The notes: generated from the sequence alone by a model not told the origin. A stretch of DNA of 8,851 nucleotides from an uncultured Methylococcaceae bacterium (GCA_903873045.1 CAIQND010000142.1:1-8851); one strand, 5' to 3'; counted from the first letter of the stretch, positions 1 to 5,711 are shown. Program-made: numbers and translations.

Positions 1-177
1 ATTGTGCGTGGCAAATATGCAAATCGAATTAAAACGGAAACTAATGTTGTCCTCCTTGAGCCAGATATTGCCCAAGCTTTCCCAAACGATGAGGCGGTGA
101 ACAAAGCCCTTCGGTATTTGCTGGAGGTCGCTGAAGCATCAACTCGCCTAACCGGTCGCGGGTATGGTCAAACTTAA
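1..177 (+). CDS. Small antitoxin-like conserved protein, C-terminal part (5' end outside window)
   Basis: Frame 1 is open from the first base to a TAA at 175-177 and gives 58 residues. It begins IVRGKYANRIKTETNVVLLE and continues with a PDIAQAFPNDEAVNKALR segment. The pattern RGKYA, then a hydrophobic VVLLEPD strand, then AFPNDEAVN and a helix recalls a family of roughly 80-residue bacterial proteins, usually annotated as hypothetical or antitoxin-like, that often lie in toxin-antitoxin-rich regions. If so, only about 20 N-terminal residues are missing. The family is recognised from memory of the motif, and a toxin partner cannot be seen; it would lie to the left. The end of the gene is followed by a palindromic repeat and not by a second cistron. 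The function is unproven. Confidence 0.6.
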   Translation: MVRGKYANRIKTETNVVLLEPDIAQAFPNDEAVNKALRYLLEVAEASTRLTGRGYGQT

Positions 178-218
178 TACGGGTGAATTAATCGCTGAGG
201 TCGCGATTGAGGTCGTAG

Positions 219-247
219 GTTGGGCAACAGTCTTATCGTTGCCCAAC
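219..247. repeat. Palindromic intergenic repeat (10-bp perfect arms)
   Basis: GTTGGGCAAC at 219-228 is the exact reverse complement of GTTGCCCAAC at 238-247, with a 9-base loop. The CGTAGG context just before the left arm is typical of short palindromic elements scattered between genes in methanotroph and related genomes. It lies between the small protein ending at 177 and the DUF1640 gene. There is no T-run after it on either strand, so it is better read as an interspersed repeat than as a terminator. Confidence 0.7.
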
Positions 248-292
248 ACATCAAACCGGTAAATCATTGGCATACAGATTAGAGGAAGCGCT

Positions 293-584
293 ATGACCAC
301 CATTACATTCGATACTTTGAATTTTGTACAGCGTCTGGAATCAACGGGAATTCAGCGAGGAACAAGCAGAAATTATTATGCGCGTTATTACTGATACCCA
401 AGAAACACTGCTAAGCAACCAATCGCTAGATCATCGTCTATCTCAAACAGAATTACGCCTGGATGCAAGCTTTGCACAAGTTGACTCTCATCTTATTCAG
501 GTTGAGCAACGCTTAATCATTAAGCTGGGCGGACTTATAGCGGTATCAGTTGGCATAGTGGCTGCACTGGTGAAGCTGTTATAA
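293..584 (+). pseudogene. DUF1640 (CCDC90-like) coiled-coil membrane protein, broken by a one-base frameshift
   Basis: An ATG at 293 follows a strong ribosome site, AGAGGA at 281-286, and encodes MTTITFDTLNFVQRLESTG, the usual start of DUF1640 proteins. In that frame translation stops at 392-394 after 33 residues. From about 350 on, the family continues in another frame: FSEEQAEII, a coiled coil (SLDHRLSQTELRLDASFAQ and onward), and a C-terminal membrane helix LGGLIAVSVGIVAALVKLL ending at 584. Removing one A from GGGAATTC (A349 or A350) joins the halves as ...LESTGFSEEQAEII... and gives an intact 96-residue protein. DUF1640 proteins are generally small, with a coiled coil and a C-terminal anchor; their bacterial role is not established. 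The break may be a true inactivating mutation or a sequencing error. A TTG at 324 could only give a shortened product lacking the conserved N-terminus. Confidence 0.85.
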
Positions 585-613
585 AGGATTGGTGGCGATT
601 TTATTAAAGCTAT

Positions 614-711
614 TTCACCACGAACGACTGCATGGATGCAGGAGGTACAGCACCAACAGCAGGCTCCTTAAGAGACGCAGGAGCAGTTGCCGAGACACGA
701 AGAACACGAAG
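614..711. repeat. Nested interspersed repeat: palindrome-ended unit inside a CACGAA-type repeat
   Basis: A CACGAA-type repeat is seen in two pieces: TTCACCACGAA at 614-624 and GACACGAAGAACACGAAG at 694-711. Between them is a unit of about 69 bases whose ends pair, CGACTGC at 625-631 with GCAGTTG at 683-689 (one G-T pair). It includes GCATGGATGCAGGAGGTA, a motif common in interspersed repeats of such genomes. The arrangement looks like one repeat inserted into another. There is no coding potential. Confidence 0.5.
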
Positions 712-742
712 TTTTTTGATTAGAATATTATTAGAGTCATTG

Positions 743-810
743 GTTGGGTTAGGCGATAGTCGTAACCCAACGCATTAAACCAATAAATGTTGAGTTACGC
801 TATCGCTAAC
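743..810. repeat. Two adjacent palindromic repeat units upstream of hicBA
   Basis: GTTGGGTTA at 743-751 pairs exactly with TAACCCAAC at 763-771 around the loop GGCGATAGTCG. A second, more degenerate unit, GTTGAGTTACGCTATCGCTAAC, follows at 789-810. Both resemble a palindrome of the form GTTGGGTTAGCGATAGCGTAACCCAAC-like units found between genes. They sit 50-120 bases before hicB, so they may be in or near its promoter, but no clear -35/-10 pair was identified here. An 8-base palindrome GTGATCAC lies at 831-838. Confidence 0.6.
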
Positions 811-860
811 CGGATCTACGGTATCTTTACGTGATCACAAAGAAGATTTGGAGAGATTAA

Positions 861-1067
861 ATGAAATTCAGTGTAACAATAGACCGTGACGAGGATGGTA
901 TTTGGGTCACCGAATGTCCTGCTATCCCGGGTTGCGTCAGTCAAGGTAAGACTAAAGATGAAGCTCTGGTAAACATTCATGATGCAATTTATCAATGCCT
1001 ACAGGTTCGCGCTGAGCGAGGTATGCCTTTAACTATTGAGACTCGGCAAATCGAGGTAGCCGCTTAA
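861..1067 (+). CDS. hicB: HicB-family antitoxin
   Basis: This 68-residue protein starts MKFSVTIDRDEDGIWVTECP and continues with AIPGCVSQGKTKDEALVNIHDAI, the classic HicB partial RNase-H-like fold: an opening strand, the ECPAIPGC loop, G-x-T-x-x-EAL and an amphipathic helix. HicB binds and neutralises the HicA mRNA interferase. The start is supported by GGAGAG at about 850-855, five bases before the ATG. It is a short HicB that ends soon after the core fold and lacks the C-terminal HTH or RHH extension many HicB proteins use for autoregulation, so how this operon is repressed is unclear. Its stop overlaps the hicA start by one base, which indicates coupled translation. Antitoxin-first order is the reverse of the E. 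coli hicA-hicB order but common for short HicB proteins. Confidence 0.93.
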   Translation: MKFSVTIDRDEDGIWVTECPAIPGCVSQGKTKDEALVNIHDAIYQCLQVRAERGMPLTIETRQIEVAA

Positions 1068-1291
1068 TGCCTCCTTCGATTCCAATTCTCAAGGGACGCG
1101 ATGTTGTTCGCGTGTTCGAATCACTGGGATGGCAAGTTGTGCGGCAAAATGGAAGCCATATTATTATGATTAAGGAAGGAGAAATAGCCACTTTGTCTAT
1201 TCCCGATCATCGGGAAGTTGCAAGAGGCACCTTACGAAACCTAATTCGCCTGGCTGGTTTGACGATAGCTGAGTTTGTAGCAGCGGTGTAA
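1067..1291 (+). CDS. hicA: HicA-family mRNA interferase toxin
   Basis: This 74-residue protein has the HicA double-stranded-RNA-binding-like fold: an N-terminal helix GRDVVRVFESLGW (about residues 10-22), strand QVVRQNGSHIIM with the catalytic histidine at position 31 in the GSH motif, a strand with SIPDH, and a C-terminal helix GTLRNLIRLAGLTIAEFVA. HicA cleaves mRNA and stops translation until bound by HicB. Its ATG shares one base with the hicB stop (TAATG), so it depends on hicB translation. The gene appears intact, with the usual length and the catalytic residue present. There is no terminator after the stop; a long structured spacer follows. Confidence 0.93.
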   Translation: MPPSIPILKGRDVVRVFESLGWQVVRQNGSHIIMIKEGEIATLSIPDHREVARGTLRNLIRLAGLTIAEFVAAV

Positions 1292-1696
1292 AGCGTATTC
1301 ATAGCTTGATATACGGAAACCAGTCGGAGACCCTCCAACCCCAACCGGACGTTTGAAGGCCTCAACACAAAAAAAGTGAACAGCAATAAGGAAACATCCC
1401 GTTGGGATGAAGCCAAAGATTGGGAAGGGGTCGGCATCCCCTCCTCAATCCGCGCCCGATAAAGCAACGTCGCTTCGCTTGTTGCGGGGGCGCTCCTTTC
1501 GGCCTAAAGGCCGAGGTCTTAAACCAGCAAAGAAGATTGATAACAGGAACTGATATTGCAAAATCACATTACCAGCACAACCCTGTAGTACCTATCCAGC
1601 GACCACCCAAAAAATAAGACACGAAGCCTTATCAAGACTTGCACCCTATCTACCAGAACGTTTGGCAGCCACCTATTAAATCCTGAAGCCACACGC
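1292..1696. other. 405-bp spacer with no convincing gene
   Basis: Between hicA and the lipoprotein gene no frame shows a start with ribosome site plus a recognisable protein. The open frames here begin at weak starts and show low-complexity or shifting composition. The central part (about 1395-1516) is dominated by four hairpins, listed separately. The last 170 bases (about 1525-1696) are AT-rich and featureless to me, and they should hold the promoter of the lipoprotein gene, though I could not pick one with confidence. Confidence 0.6.
1395..1516. repeat. Cluster of four hairpins (structured RNA or decayed element)
   Basis: Four hairpins follow each other closely. (1) CATCCC 1395-1400 with GGGATG 1404-1409, loop GTT. 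(2) 13-base arms 1418-1430 with 1438-1450, one A-C mismatch and one G-T pair, loop TCGGCAT. (3) GCGCCC 1452-1457 with GGGCGC 1488-1493, enclosing an inner stem GCAAC 1464-1468 with GTTGC 1481-1485. (4) TCGGCCT 1499-1505 with AGGCCGA 1508-1514, extendable by two G-T pairs. This density is far above chance and suggests a folded transcript or a relic of a mobile or repeat element. I recognise no known RNA family. The strand cannot be decided from the stems. Confidence 0.55.
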
Positions 1697-1969
1697 ATGT
1701 ACTTTATTCAAGTTCGTTCTCTAATTGTCATTTTTATCTTTACGTTAATAAGCGGTTGCGCGGGCTATCCTGCCTCGTATGGAAGCTATGGCTATAGAAA
1801 TTATCCGGTGTACCAACCTTATTATGGTGCTCGCTATCCTGCACCTGCATTCTATGGAAATTATAGACAGGACAATTACCGGGGGCATCAGCCTTACCGT
1901 GAACATCGGGAGGAATATCGCGAAGGCCACTATAATCAGGGAAACAGAGGCTATGGCCAGTATCGGTAA
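1697..1969 (+). CDS. Tyrosine-rich small lipoprotein, unknown function
   Basis: This 90-residue protein has a lipoprotein signal: a short N-terminus with Arg7, a hydrophobic stretch LIVIFIFTL, and lipobox LISGC with the acylated cysteine at 21. The mature part, 70 residues, has 17 tyrosines and many Arg, Gly, Asn, Gln and His residues, with no lysine. It is probably disordered or repetitive: YGSYGYRNYPVYQPYYG first, then a more charged YREHREEYREGHYNQ tail. It should be anchored in the outer or inner membrane on the periplasmic side; no Asp at +2 (Ala follows the Cys) argues for outer-membrane sorting. No Shine-Dalgarno is obvious before the ATG at 1697. The coherent signal sequence and lipobox support a real gene, but I do not recognise a family and no role can be given. 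Confidence 0.7.
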   Translation: MYFIQVRSLIVIFIFTLISGCAGYPASYGSYGYRNYPVYQPYYGARYPAPAFYGNYRQDNYRGHQPYREHREEYREGHYNQGNRGYGQYR

Positions 1970-2010
1970 CATTACGATCGTCATTGATTGTATGGCATTT
2001 TAAATCGTAG

Positions 2011-2036
2011 GGTGTATAAGCCCAGCGTCATACACC
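2011..2036. repeat. Palindromic repeat after the lipoprotein gene
   Basis: GGTGTAT at 2011-2017 pairs exactly with ATACACC at 2030-2036 around a 12-base loop. The CGTAGGGTGTATAAGC context resembles the CGTAGG-led intergenic palindromes elsewhere in the window. The A-run that follows would be a T-run only on the minus strand and on the wrong side for the rightward gene, so it is not a good terminator for the lipoprotein gene. Confidence 0.5.
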
Positions 2037-2048
2037 ATAAAAAAGGAC

Positions 2049-2095
2049 AAAAAATGCCGCTGTGATTCGCTTACATCTCTACACAGAACAGCGGC
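2049..2095 (-). terminator. Rho-independent terminator of the leftward DUF2780 gene
   Basis: On the minus strand, GCCGCTGT (2095-2088) pairs perfectly with ACAGCGGC (2063-2056) and is followed at once by A and six T residues (2054-2049), with another six T residues further on. This lies about 60 bases after the stop of the secreted protein gene at 2156. On the plus strand the hairpin is not followed by a T-run, so it acts for the leftward transcript. Confidence 0.8.
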
Positions 2096-2155
2096 GCTTT
2101 GAGTTACTTTGGGTAAACTGATCGCTAAAAGAAAGACTTTAGGATTCGATAATAA

Positions 2156-2728
2156 TTATAACTTGCCGCTGATTAATGCAGATTGCAAAGCATCCGTAAC
2201 AGAACCGCCACCATTACTTTGAACATACTGTACAACGAGCGGTACAAATTTTTGCATCATGTCAGGTGACAGGCCAAGTTGCTGAAAAGAACTCACTAAG
2301 CCGATCAAATTTCCGGCAGCTCCACCTGAATTACCGATCAAGCGTTGTAAGCCACCTGCTATACCGCCTAAACTACCACCGTTGACTGCTTTTATAACAG
2401 GTGCGGCAGCTAATAAGCCTTGCATGTTGGGAACTGAATGACTCAGTTCTGAAAAAGCCGTTCCAGGCATTTTAGATTTCGCTAATTGGAATATCGCCCC
2501 GGCTCCTCCTTCTGCTTGCGACTGCGTCACGCCTAATTGCTGCATTAATGACCCTGTCAAATCCTTTCCAGTAGTGGCGCTCGGGACGGTTACTGTCTTA
2601 GGCTGTCCTGCATGCAAAGTTTCTACTGCGCCCGCAATATCACTTAAACCAAAGGCATAAACATCATTAGCCAGCAACAGTAAGATACCTAATGAAGAAC
2701 ACACGCTTAATAATTTAACTATTTTCAT
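2156..2728 (-). CDS. Secreted DUF2780 (VcgC/VcgE-type) protein
   Basis: From the ATG at 2728 the gene encodes 190 residues. Residues 1-25 are a signal peptide: MKIVK, hydrophobic LLSVCSSLGILLLLA, and the cleavage site NDVYA before FGLSD. The mature protein matches DUF2780: a QLGVTQSQAEGGAGAIFQLA helix (about 65-83), SVPNMQGLLAAAP (about 98-110), a glycine-rich linker (117-140), and the conserved end SSFQQLGLSPDMMQKFVPLV followed by QYVQSNGGGSVTDAL. The family is periplasmic or exported and has no established function. A frame extending 32 codons upstream is open, but it would bury the signal peptide, so 2728 is preferred despite a weak ribosome site (ACGGTG about 8-13 bases upstream). It lies 113 bases after fae on the same strand, may be cotranscribed with it, and ends at the terminator at 2049-2095. 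Confidence 0.88.
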   Translation of the reverse strand: MKIVKLLSVCSSLGILLLLANDVYAFGLSDIAGAVETLHAGQPKTVTVPSATTGKDLTGSLMQQLGVTQSQAEGGAGAIFQLAKSKMPGTAFSELSHSVPNMQGLLAAAPVIKAVNGGSLGGIAGGLQRLIGNSGGAAGNLIGLVSSFQQLGLSPDMMQKFVPLVVQYVQSNGGGSVTDALQSALISGKL

Positions 2729-2841
2729 AACATAAACACCGTAATAAAAAAATAAATTGCTCCTGAGTTGGATATAGAGCTTAACAGTTTTTAGCTCATA
2801 GTTATAAAATTTAGCGTGTACCAAATTATAAGTGAGTAGGT

Positions 2842-3414
2842 TTAAGCTTGGCTATTAACAGCAAAGGGATGTTTAGCTGTAGATTTTTCTGCAATCACTT
2901 CATTTGCAGTTGGTGAGCCGGCAATAGCACGTTTTAGCGCTTCTTTAGTGGCTTGGTAATTAAATTTTTCAATTAAGGCATCGTCTTCAGCTTGCCAATG
3001 AATGAATACACCCACACAAATAAATAAATCATCGGCTTCATCAGCAGGGATTGTACCGTCTTCTACACAATCAGCAACCGCCATAGCAACACCGCGTTGC
3101 GCCGGGCCAAACATTTGTAGCGCTTGTTTAGAACCTTTAATCGTTACTTTGTTAAATAAAATAGTCGCTGGCTTAACCATCAGATTGGGGGCAATAACAG
3201 CTAATAACGTAGTAAAGCCTTTTTTATTATTGGTTAATGCATTGGCAAATGCATGTTCAGCAACTGATCCTCTAGGTCCAAGTATCAAATCAATATGGGC
3301 AATTTCATTGCCTTCGCCGACTAATGATTCACCAATATATAATTTATTAATTAATGCTCTGTTTGTATATTCACCAGTACAAAAAAAGTTGTGTATGTAA
3401 TCTGATAGTGCCAT
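2842..3414 (-). CDS. fae: Formaldehyde-activating enzyme (Fae), N-terminally extended
   Basis: Fae condenses formaldehyde with tetrahydromethanopterin to methylene-H4MPT, the cytoplasmic entry step of C1 oxidation in methylotrophs. Residues about 20-190 match the family along the whole length: ALINKLYIGESLVGEGNEIA, then HIDLILGPRGS, a LLAVIAPNLMVKPATILFNK strand region, VTIKGSKQALQMFGPAQRGV, and DEADDLFICVGVFIHWQAED. The histidine at 40, in GNEIAHIDL, corresponds to the catalytic His17 of the Methylobacterium enzyme. Ordinary Fae proteins begin near the ALINK position, so the first 19 residues (MALSDYIHNFFCTGEYTNR) are extra. No ATG lies at the usual start, and the far ATG at 3414 has an AGGA eight bases upstream, so the extension is probably translated. 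Many methanotrophs carry several Fae paralogues; this may be an accessory copy. Its neighbour is the secreted DUF2780 gene downstream. Confidence 0.93.
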   Translation of the reverse strand: MALSDYIHNFFCTGEYTNRALINKLYIGESLVGEGNEIAHIDLILGPRGSVAEHAFANALTNNKKGFTTLLAVIAPNLMVKPATILFNKVTIKGSKQALQMFGPAQRGVAMAVADCVEDGTIPADEADDLFICVGVFIHWQAEDDALIEKFNYQATKEALKRAIAGSPTANEVIAEKSTAKHPFAVNSQA

Positions 3415-3475
3415 TATTTAAATCCTGTTATTTTGTTTTTAAAGTCAAAGTTAAGCGTTTATGCTTTTGCAAGCT

Positions 3476-3481
3476 ATTATA
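3476..3481 (-). promoter_or_regulatory. Candidate -10 element for fae
   Basis: On the minus strand a perfect TATAAT lies about 62 bases before the fae start, in an AT-rich region. No good -35 hexamer is found at 16-18 bases; a TTGGCA is present but only 12 bases away. This suggests a weak or activator-dependent promoter. Confidence 0.35.
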
Positions 3482-3483
3482 AA

Positions 3484-3817
3484 GCTAATTTCATGCCAAA
3501 AATATAAAATTAAAAAATCATTTAAATTCAATAGGTCATGCTTGTAAAAATTGTGACTGAACCTTTTTTAGATACCAATAAAGGTTCAATACAACCAATT
3601 TTCAGTTTTCGGGTAAGAACTGTCGTTGTCATACACAACACAATCAAATTCTGATTAACAGGGTACGCGATAGGATTTTTCGGCATTGCCAGCAAAGGCA
3701 TTGCGATTGCCAGAACGTTTACCAGCGCTGCCAAACCAAGATAGCAAACCTACCAAAACGAAGGCGTGACAGAGCAATCCTGTTACCCACGTTTTATTTG
3801 TATGGCATCATTTAATC
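3484..3817. other. Spacer between fae promoter and cysZ-like gene, no convincing gene
   Basis: The stretch follows the cysZ-like stop and precedes fae, both leftward. The minus strand holds two overlapping short open frames, one from a TTG at 3734 to 3528 (68 residues) and another ending near 3659 that reads ...LVGLLSWFGSAGKRSGNRNA.... Neither has a ribosome site, an ATG or a recognisable family, and they may be relics of a decayed gene. A perfect 9-base inverted repeat, TGAACCTTT 3558-3566 with AAAGGTTCA 3580-3588, is the only clear structure; no adequate T-run makes it a terminator. Confidence 0.5.
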
Positions 3818-4540
3818 TTAACCCTGCTTTTTCACTGCATTAAAATAAATGGTTGCACCAATAACAGCGGCAGGTGCGACGATGATATTTAACACGGGAA
3901 TAGTCAAACCCATTGCAGCAACGCCACCAAAACTTAAGGCGCCCAAGCGTATGCTTTTAACCAGTTGTTTCTGTTCCAAAAACAACACACCTTCATTTTC
4001 CAAGGGATAGGCCATATATTCCAATGCCATACCCCACGCGCCGAATAACGCCCACAGGAAAGGTGCCAGTACGTTAATGCCGGGAATAAAGGATAAAATC
4101 AATAACGGCAAAGCTCTGCTTAACAAATAACCGGCACGCTTCGCTTCTGCCAGCATAACCTTGGCTAATGGCTGTTCAGCCGTTGCACTGGTTTGTCCGT
4201 TAATAAGCGCCAAGGTTTTGGCGGATAATTTACCGTAAAAAGGCGCGGCCAGCAAATTAGCCAATACCGTAAAGGTAAAAAAACCAGCGATAATAAAGCT
4301 GATAAAAAATAACGGCCATAACACCCAGCTTAACCAGTGCAGCCAACTCGGAATAAACTGGTTAATCAAATCAGAAATATAGTGATAACCCAGCAGCAAA
4401 GCGGCGCTATACAACACGATATTAATTAAAATCGGGATAAGGATAAATGCGCGTAATGCCTTACTGGTCAATAACGTCAGACCTTTAAATAAATAACCCA
4501 CTGCCAAAGCCGGATTGTTGCCTTTCTTGTCAAATAACAT
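3818..4540 (-). CDS. cysZ: CysZ/EI24-family membrane protein (sulfate permease-like)
   Basis: This 240-residue integral membrane protein matches the EI24 (CysZ) family in length and pattern: GYLFKGLTLLTSKALRAFIL then PILINIVLYSAALLLGY (first membrane segment), WLHWLSWVLWPLFFISFIIAG (second), the FTVLANLLAAPFYGKLSAKTL amphipathic region, LLSRALPLLILSFIPGINVL (third), the conserved LWALFGAWGMALEYMAYPLEN, and a last hydrophobic IPVLNIIVAPAAVIGATI. E. coli CysZ imports sulfate across the inner membrane for cysteine synthesis; this protein has not been shown to do so, and family members outside cys operons may differ. Its ATG overlaps the mtnA stop by 11 bases (4530-4540), so the two are translationally coupled, with GAGAG about 10 bases upstream as ribosome site. 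Pairing with methylthio salvage suits a sulfur-related role. Confidence 0.85.
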   Translation of the reverse strand: MLFDKKGNNPALAVGYLFKGLTLLTSKALRAFILIPILINIVLYSAALLLGYHYISDLINQFIPSWLHWLSWVLWPLFFISFIIAGFFTFTVLANLLAAPFYGKLSAKTLALINGQTSATAEQPLAKVMLAEAKRAGYLLSRALPLLILSFIPGINVLAPFLWALFGAWGMALEYMAYPLENEGVLFLEQKQLVKSIRLGALSFGGVAAMGLTIPVLNIIVAPAAVIGATIYFNAVKKQG

Positions 4541-5573
4541 CTTTTAACTCTCTCATGCTTTGTTCAGTTGGATTTAATACCACGCCACGCTCGGTTACAA
4601 TCGCTGAAATCAATTCAGCCGGGGTTACGTCAAATACCGGATTCCAGGCACTGACTAACGACCCTTCTTTATTATAACAAGCCGACAATAATTCATTTTG
4701 ATCACGTTGCTCAATGTCTATCTGATCGCCATTTTCAATCGTCCAATCCAGGGTCGTGGTCGGCGCTACGACCATAAATTTAACACCATGCTGTTTAGCC
4801 AGCACAGCCAACGAATAGGTGCCTATTTTATTGGCAGTATCACCATTGGCGGCAATCCGGTCGGCACCGACAATAACCCAATCAATGGCACCTGATTTCA
4901 TTAGCCATGCCGCCGCCGAATCCGCCAGTAAGGTCACCTGAATTTCGTCTTGTGCCAACTCCCAAACGGTTAACCTTGCGCCCTGTAACCAGGGCCGGGT
5001 TTCTCCGGCATAGACATTTAACGACTGTCTTTGGGTTGCACTGCGAATAACACCCAGCGCAGTCCCATAACCACCGGTAGCCAACGCGCCGGTATTACAA
5101 TGCGTCATAACGCCTTTAACGCCCGTTAAAAGATCAGCACCCAACTCGCCTATGGTCATGTTGGCGACAATATCATCCGCATGGATTTTCTCGGCACAGG
5201 CAATAAAGGCCGCTTGAGGATTCGTTAACGGCTGCTCCAACAAGGTCTTCATTTGCTCCAACGCCCAAAACAAATTGACTGCGGTAGGTCTGGACTTTGC
5301 CAACATGACAATATCATCGGCTACTTTTTGCTGCCAGTTTGCAGGCGCGTCTACACAATGCTGAATGACAGAAAGCGCGACCCCATAAGCGGCGGCTATG
5401 CCAATTGCCGGAGCGCCACGTACCCGCATTGTGGCAATGGCTTCGGTCACGCCGGCGGCATCGTTATAATCATCATAAACCAATGTTTCCGGGAGTTGCC
5501 GCTGATCCAGCACTTTTAATGAAGTGCCCGTCCATTGCAGGGCTTGTACAGATTTTTTAGTTTGCAGAGTCAT
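4530..5573 (-). CDS. mtnA: S-methyl-5-thioribose-1-phosphate isomerase
   Basis: MtnA converts methylthioribose-1-phosphate to methylthioribulose-1-phosphate in methionine salvage. The 347-residue length is typical of the family. The IF2B-like fold shows the hallmarks: YDDYNDAAGVTEAIATMRVR then GAPAIGIAAAYG (about 33-65), SRPTAVNLFWAL (94-105), MTHCNTGALATGGYGTALGV with the catalytic cysteine at 159, YAGETRPWLQGARLT (188-202), and IVGADRIAANGDTANKIGTY with the catalytic aspartate at 238, then the late DVTPAELISAIVTERGV. The gene is divergent from the MTA deaminase gene with a 138-bp shared spacer, and is followed by the overlapping cysZ-like gene. Only a poorly placed AGG is found as ribosome site before the ATG at 5573; the start is kept because MTLQTKKSVQALQW is the normal family N-terminus. 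Confidence 0.96.
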   Translation of the reverse strand: MTLQTKKSVQALQWTGTSLKVLDQRQLPETLVYDDYNDAAGVTEAIATMRVRGAPAIGIAAAYGVALSVIQHCVDAPANWQQKVADDIVMLAKSRPTAVNLFWALEQMKTLLEQPLTNPQAAFIACAEKIHADDIVANMTIGELGADLLTGVKGVMTHCNTGALATGGYGTALGVIRSATQRQSLNVYAGETRPWLQGARLTVWELAQDEIQVTLLADSAAAWLMKSGAIDWVIVGADRIAANGDTANKIGTYSLAVLAKQHGVKFMVVAPTTTLDWTIENGDQIDIEQRDQNELLSACYNKEGSLVSAWNPVFDVTPAELISAIVTERGVVLNPTEQSMRELKDVI

Positions 5574-5620
5574 TATTTAATAAAACCTAAGGGTAAAAAG
5601 TTATAATTTGGTTACTGGAC

Positions 5621-5628
5621 ATTATAAT
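5621..5628. promoter_or_regulatory. Candidate bidirectional -10 element between mtnA and mtaD
   Basis: ATTATAAT reads TATAAT on both strands (5623-5628 plus, 5626-5621 minus). Used rightward, transcription would start around 5635, at the foot of the hairpin at 5634-5672; used leftward, it gives mtnA a leader of about 40 bases. No strong -35 is present on either side. It is a candidate only. Confidence 0.35.
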
Positions 5629-5633
5629 CGGTT

Positions 5634-5672
5634 GCTGATGCCAACCCGTCAATTGTAATTGATGGTGTCAGC
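5634..5672 (+). promoter_or_regulatory. Hairpin in the 5' leader of the MTA deaminase gene
   Basis: GCTGATGCC (5634-5642) pairs with GGTGTCAGC (5664-5672), nine pairs including two G-T, and inside it TCAATT (5649-5654) pairs with AATTGA (5657-5662). It lies 40 bases before the start codon. It does not match a SAM or SAH riboswitch that I know, and there is no T-run for an attenuator. It may be a leader stabiliser or an operator-like palindrome. Confidence 0.4.
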
Positions 5673-5711
5673 TTACATTTAGGCCAAGCCCACCACCTAC
5701 AGGAACAACTC

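Noticed and set aside
831..838. GTGATCAC palindrome as a HicB operator
   Set aside because: Eight-base palindromes occur by chance and this HicB is short and lacks an obvious DNA-binding domain; not strong enough to list.
1207..1467. Minus-strand open frame of 86 codons across the end of hicA and the following spacer
   Set aside because: It overlaps hicA on the opposite strand, has no recognisable domain and runs through the hairpin cluster.
1420..1617. Plus-strand open frame of 65 codons in the structured spacer
   Set aside because: It starts at TTG inside a hairpin arm, has no ribosome site and its composition (many Pro, Arg, Cys) is that of non-coding DNA.
1745..2003. Open frames on both strands overlapping the lipoprotein gene
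   Set aside because: They are shadows created by its biased tyrosine and arginine codons; the lipoprotein frame alone has a signal sequence and lipobox.
2729..2824. Upstream extension of the DUF2780 protein by 32 residues
   Set aside because: It would place the signal peptide internally; the ATG at 2728 gives a normal export signal.
3002..3400. Plus-strand open frame of 132 codons
   Set aside because: It lies antisense inside fae, whose protein is unmistakable.
3558..3588. Terminator for the cysZ-like gene
   Set aside because: The 9-bp stem is perfect, but it is AT-rich, lacks an immediate T-run and lies 230 bases beyond the stop.
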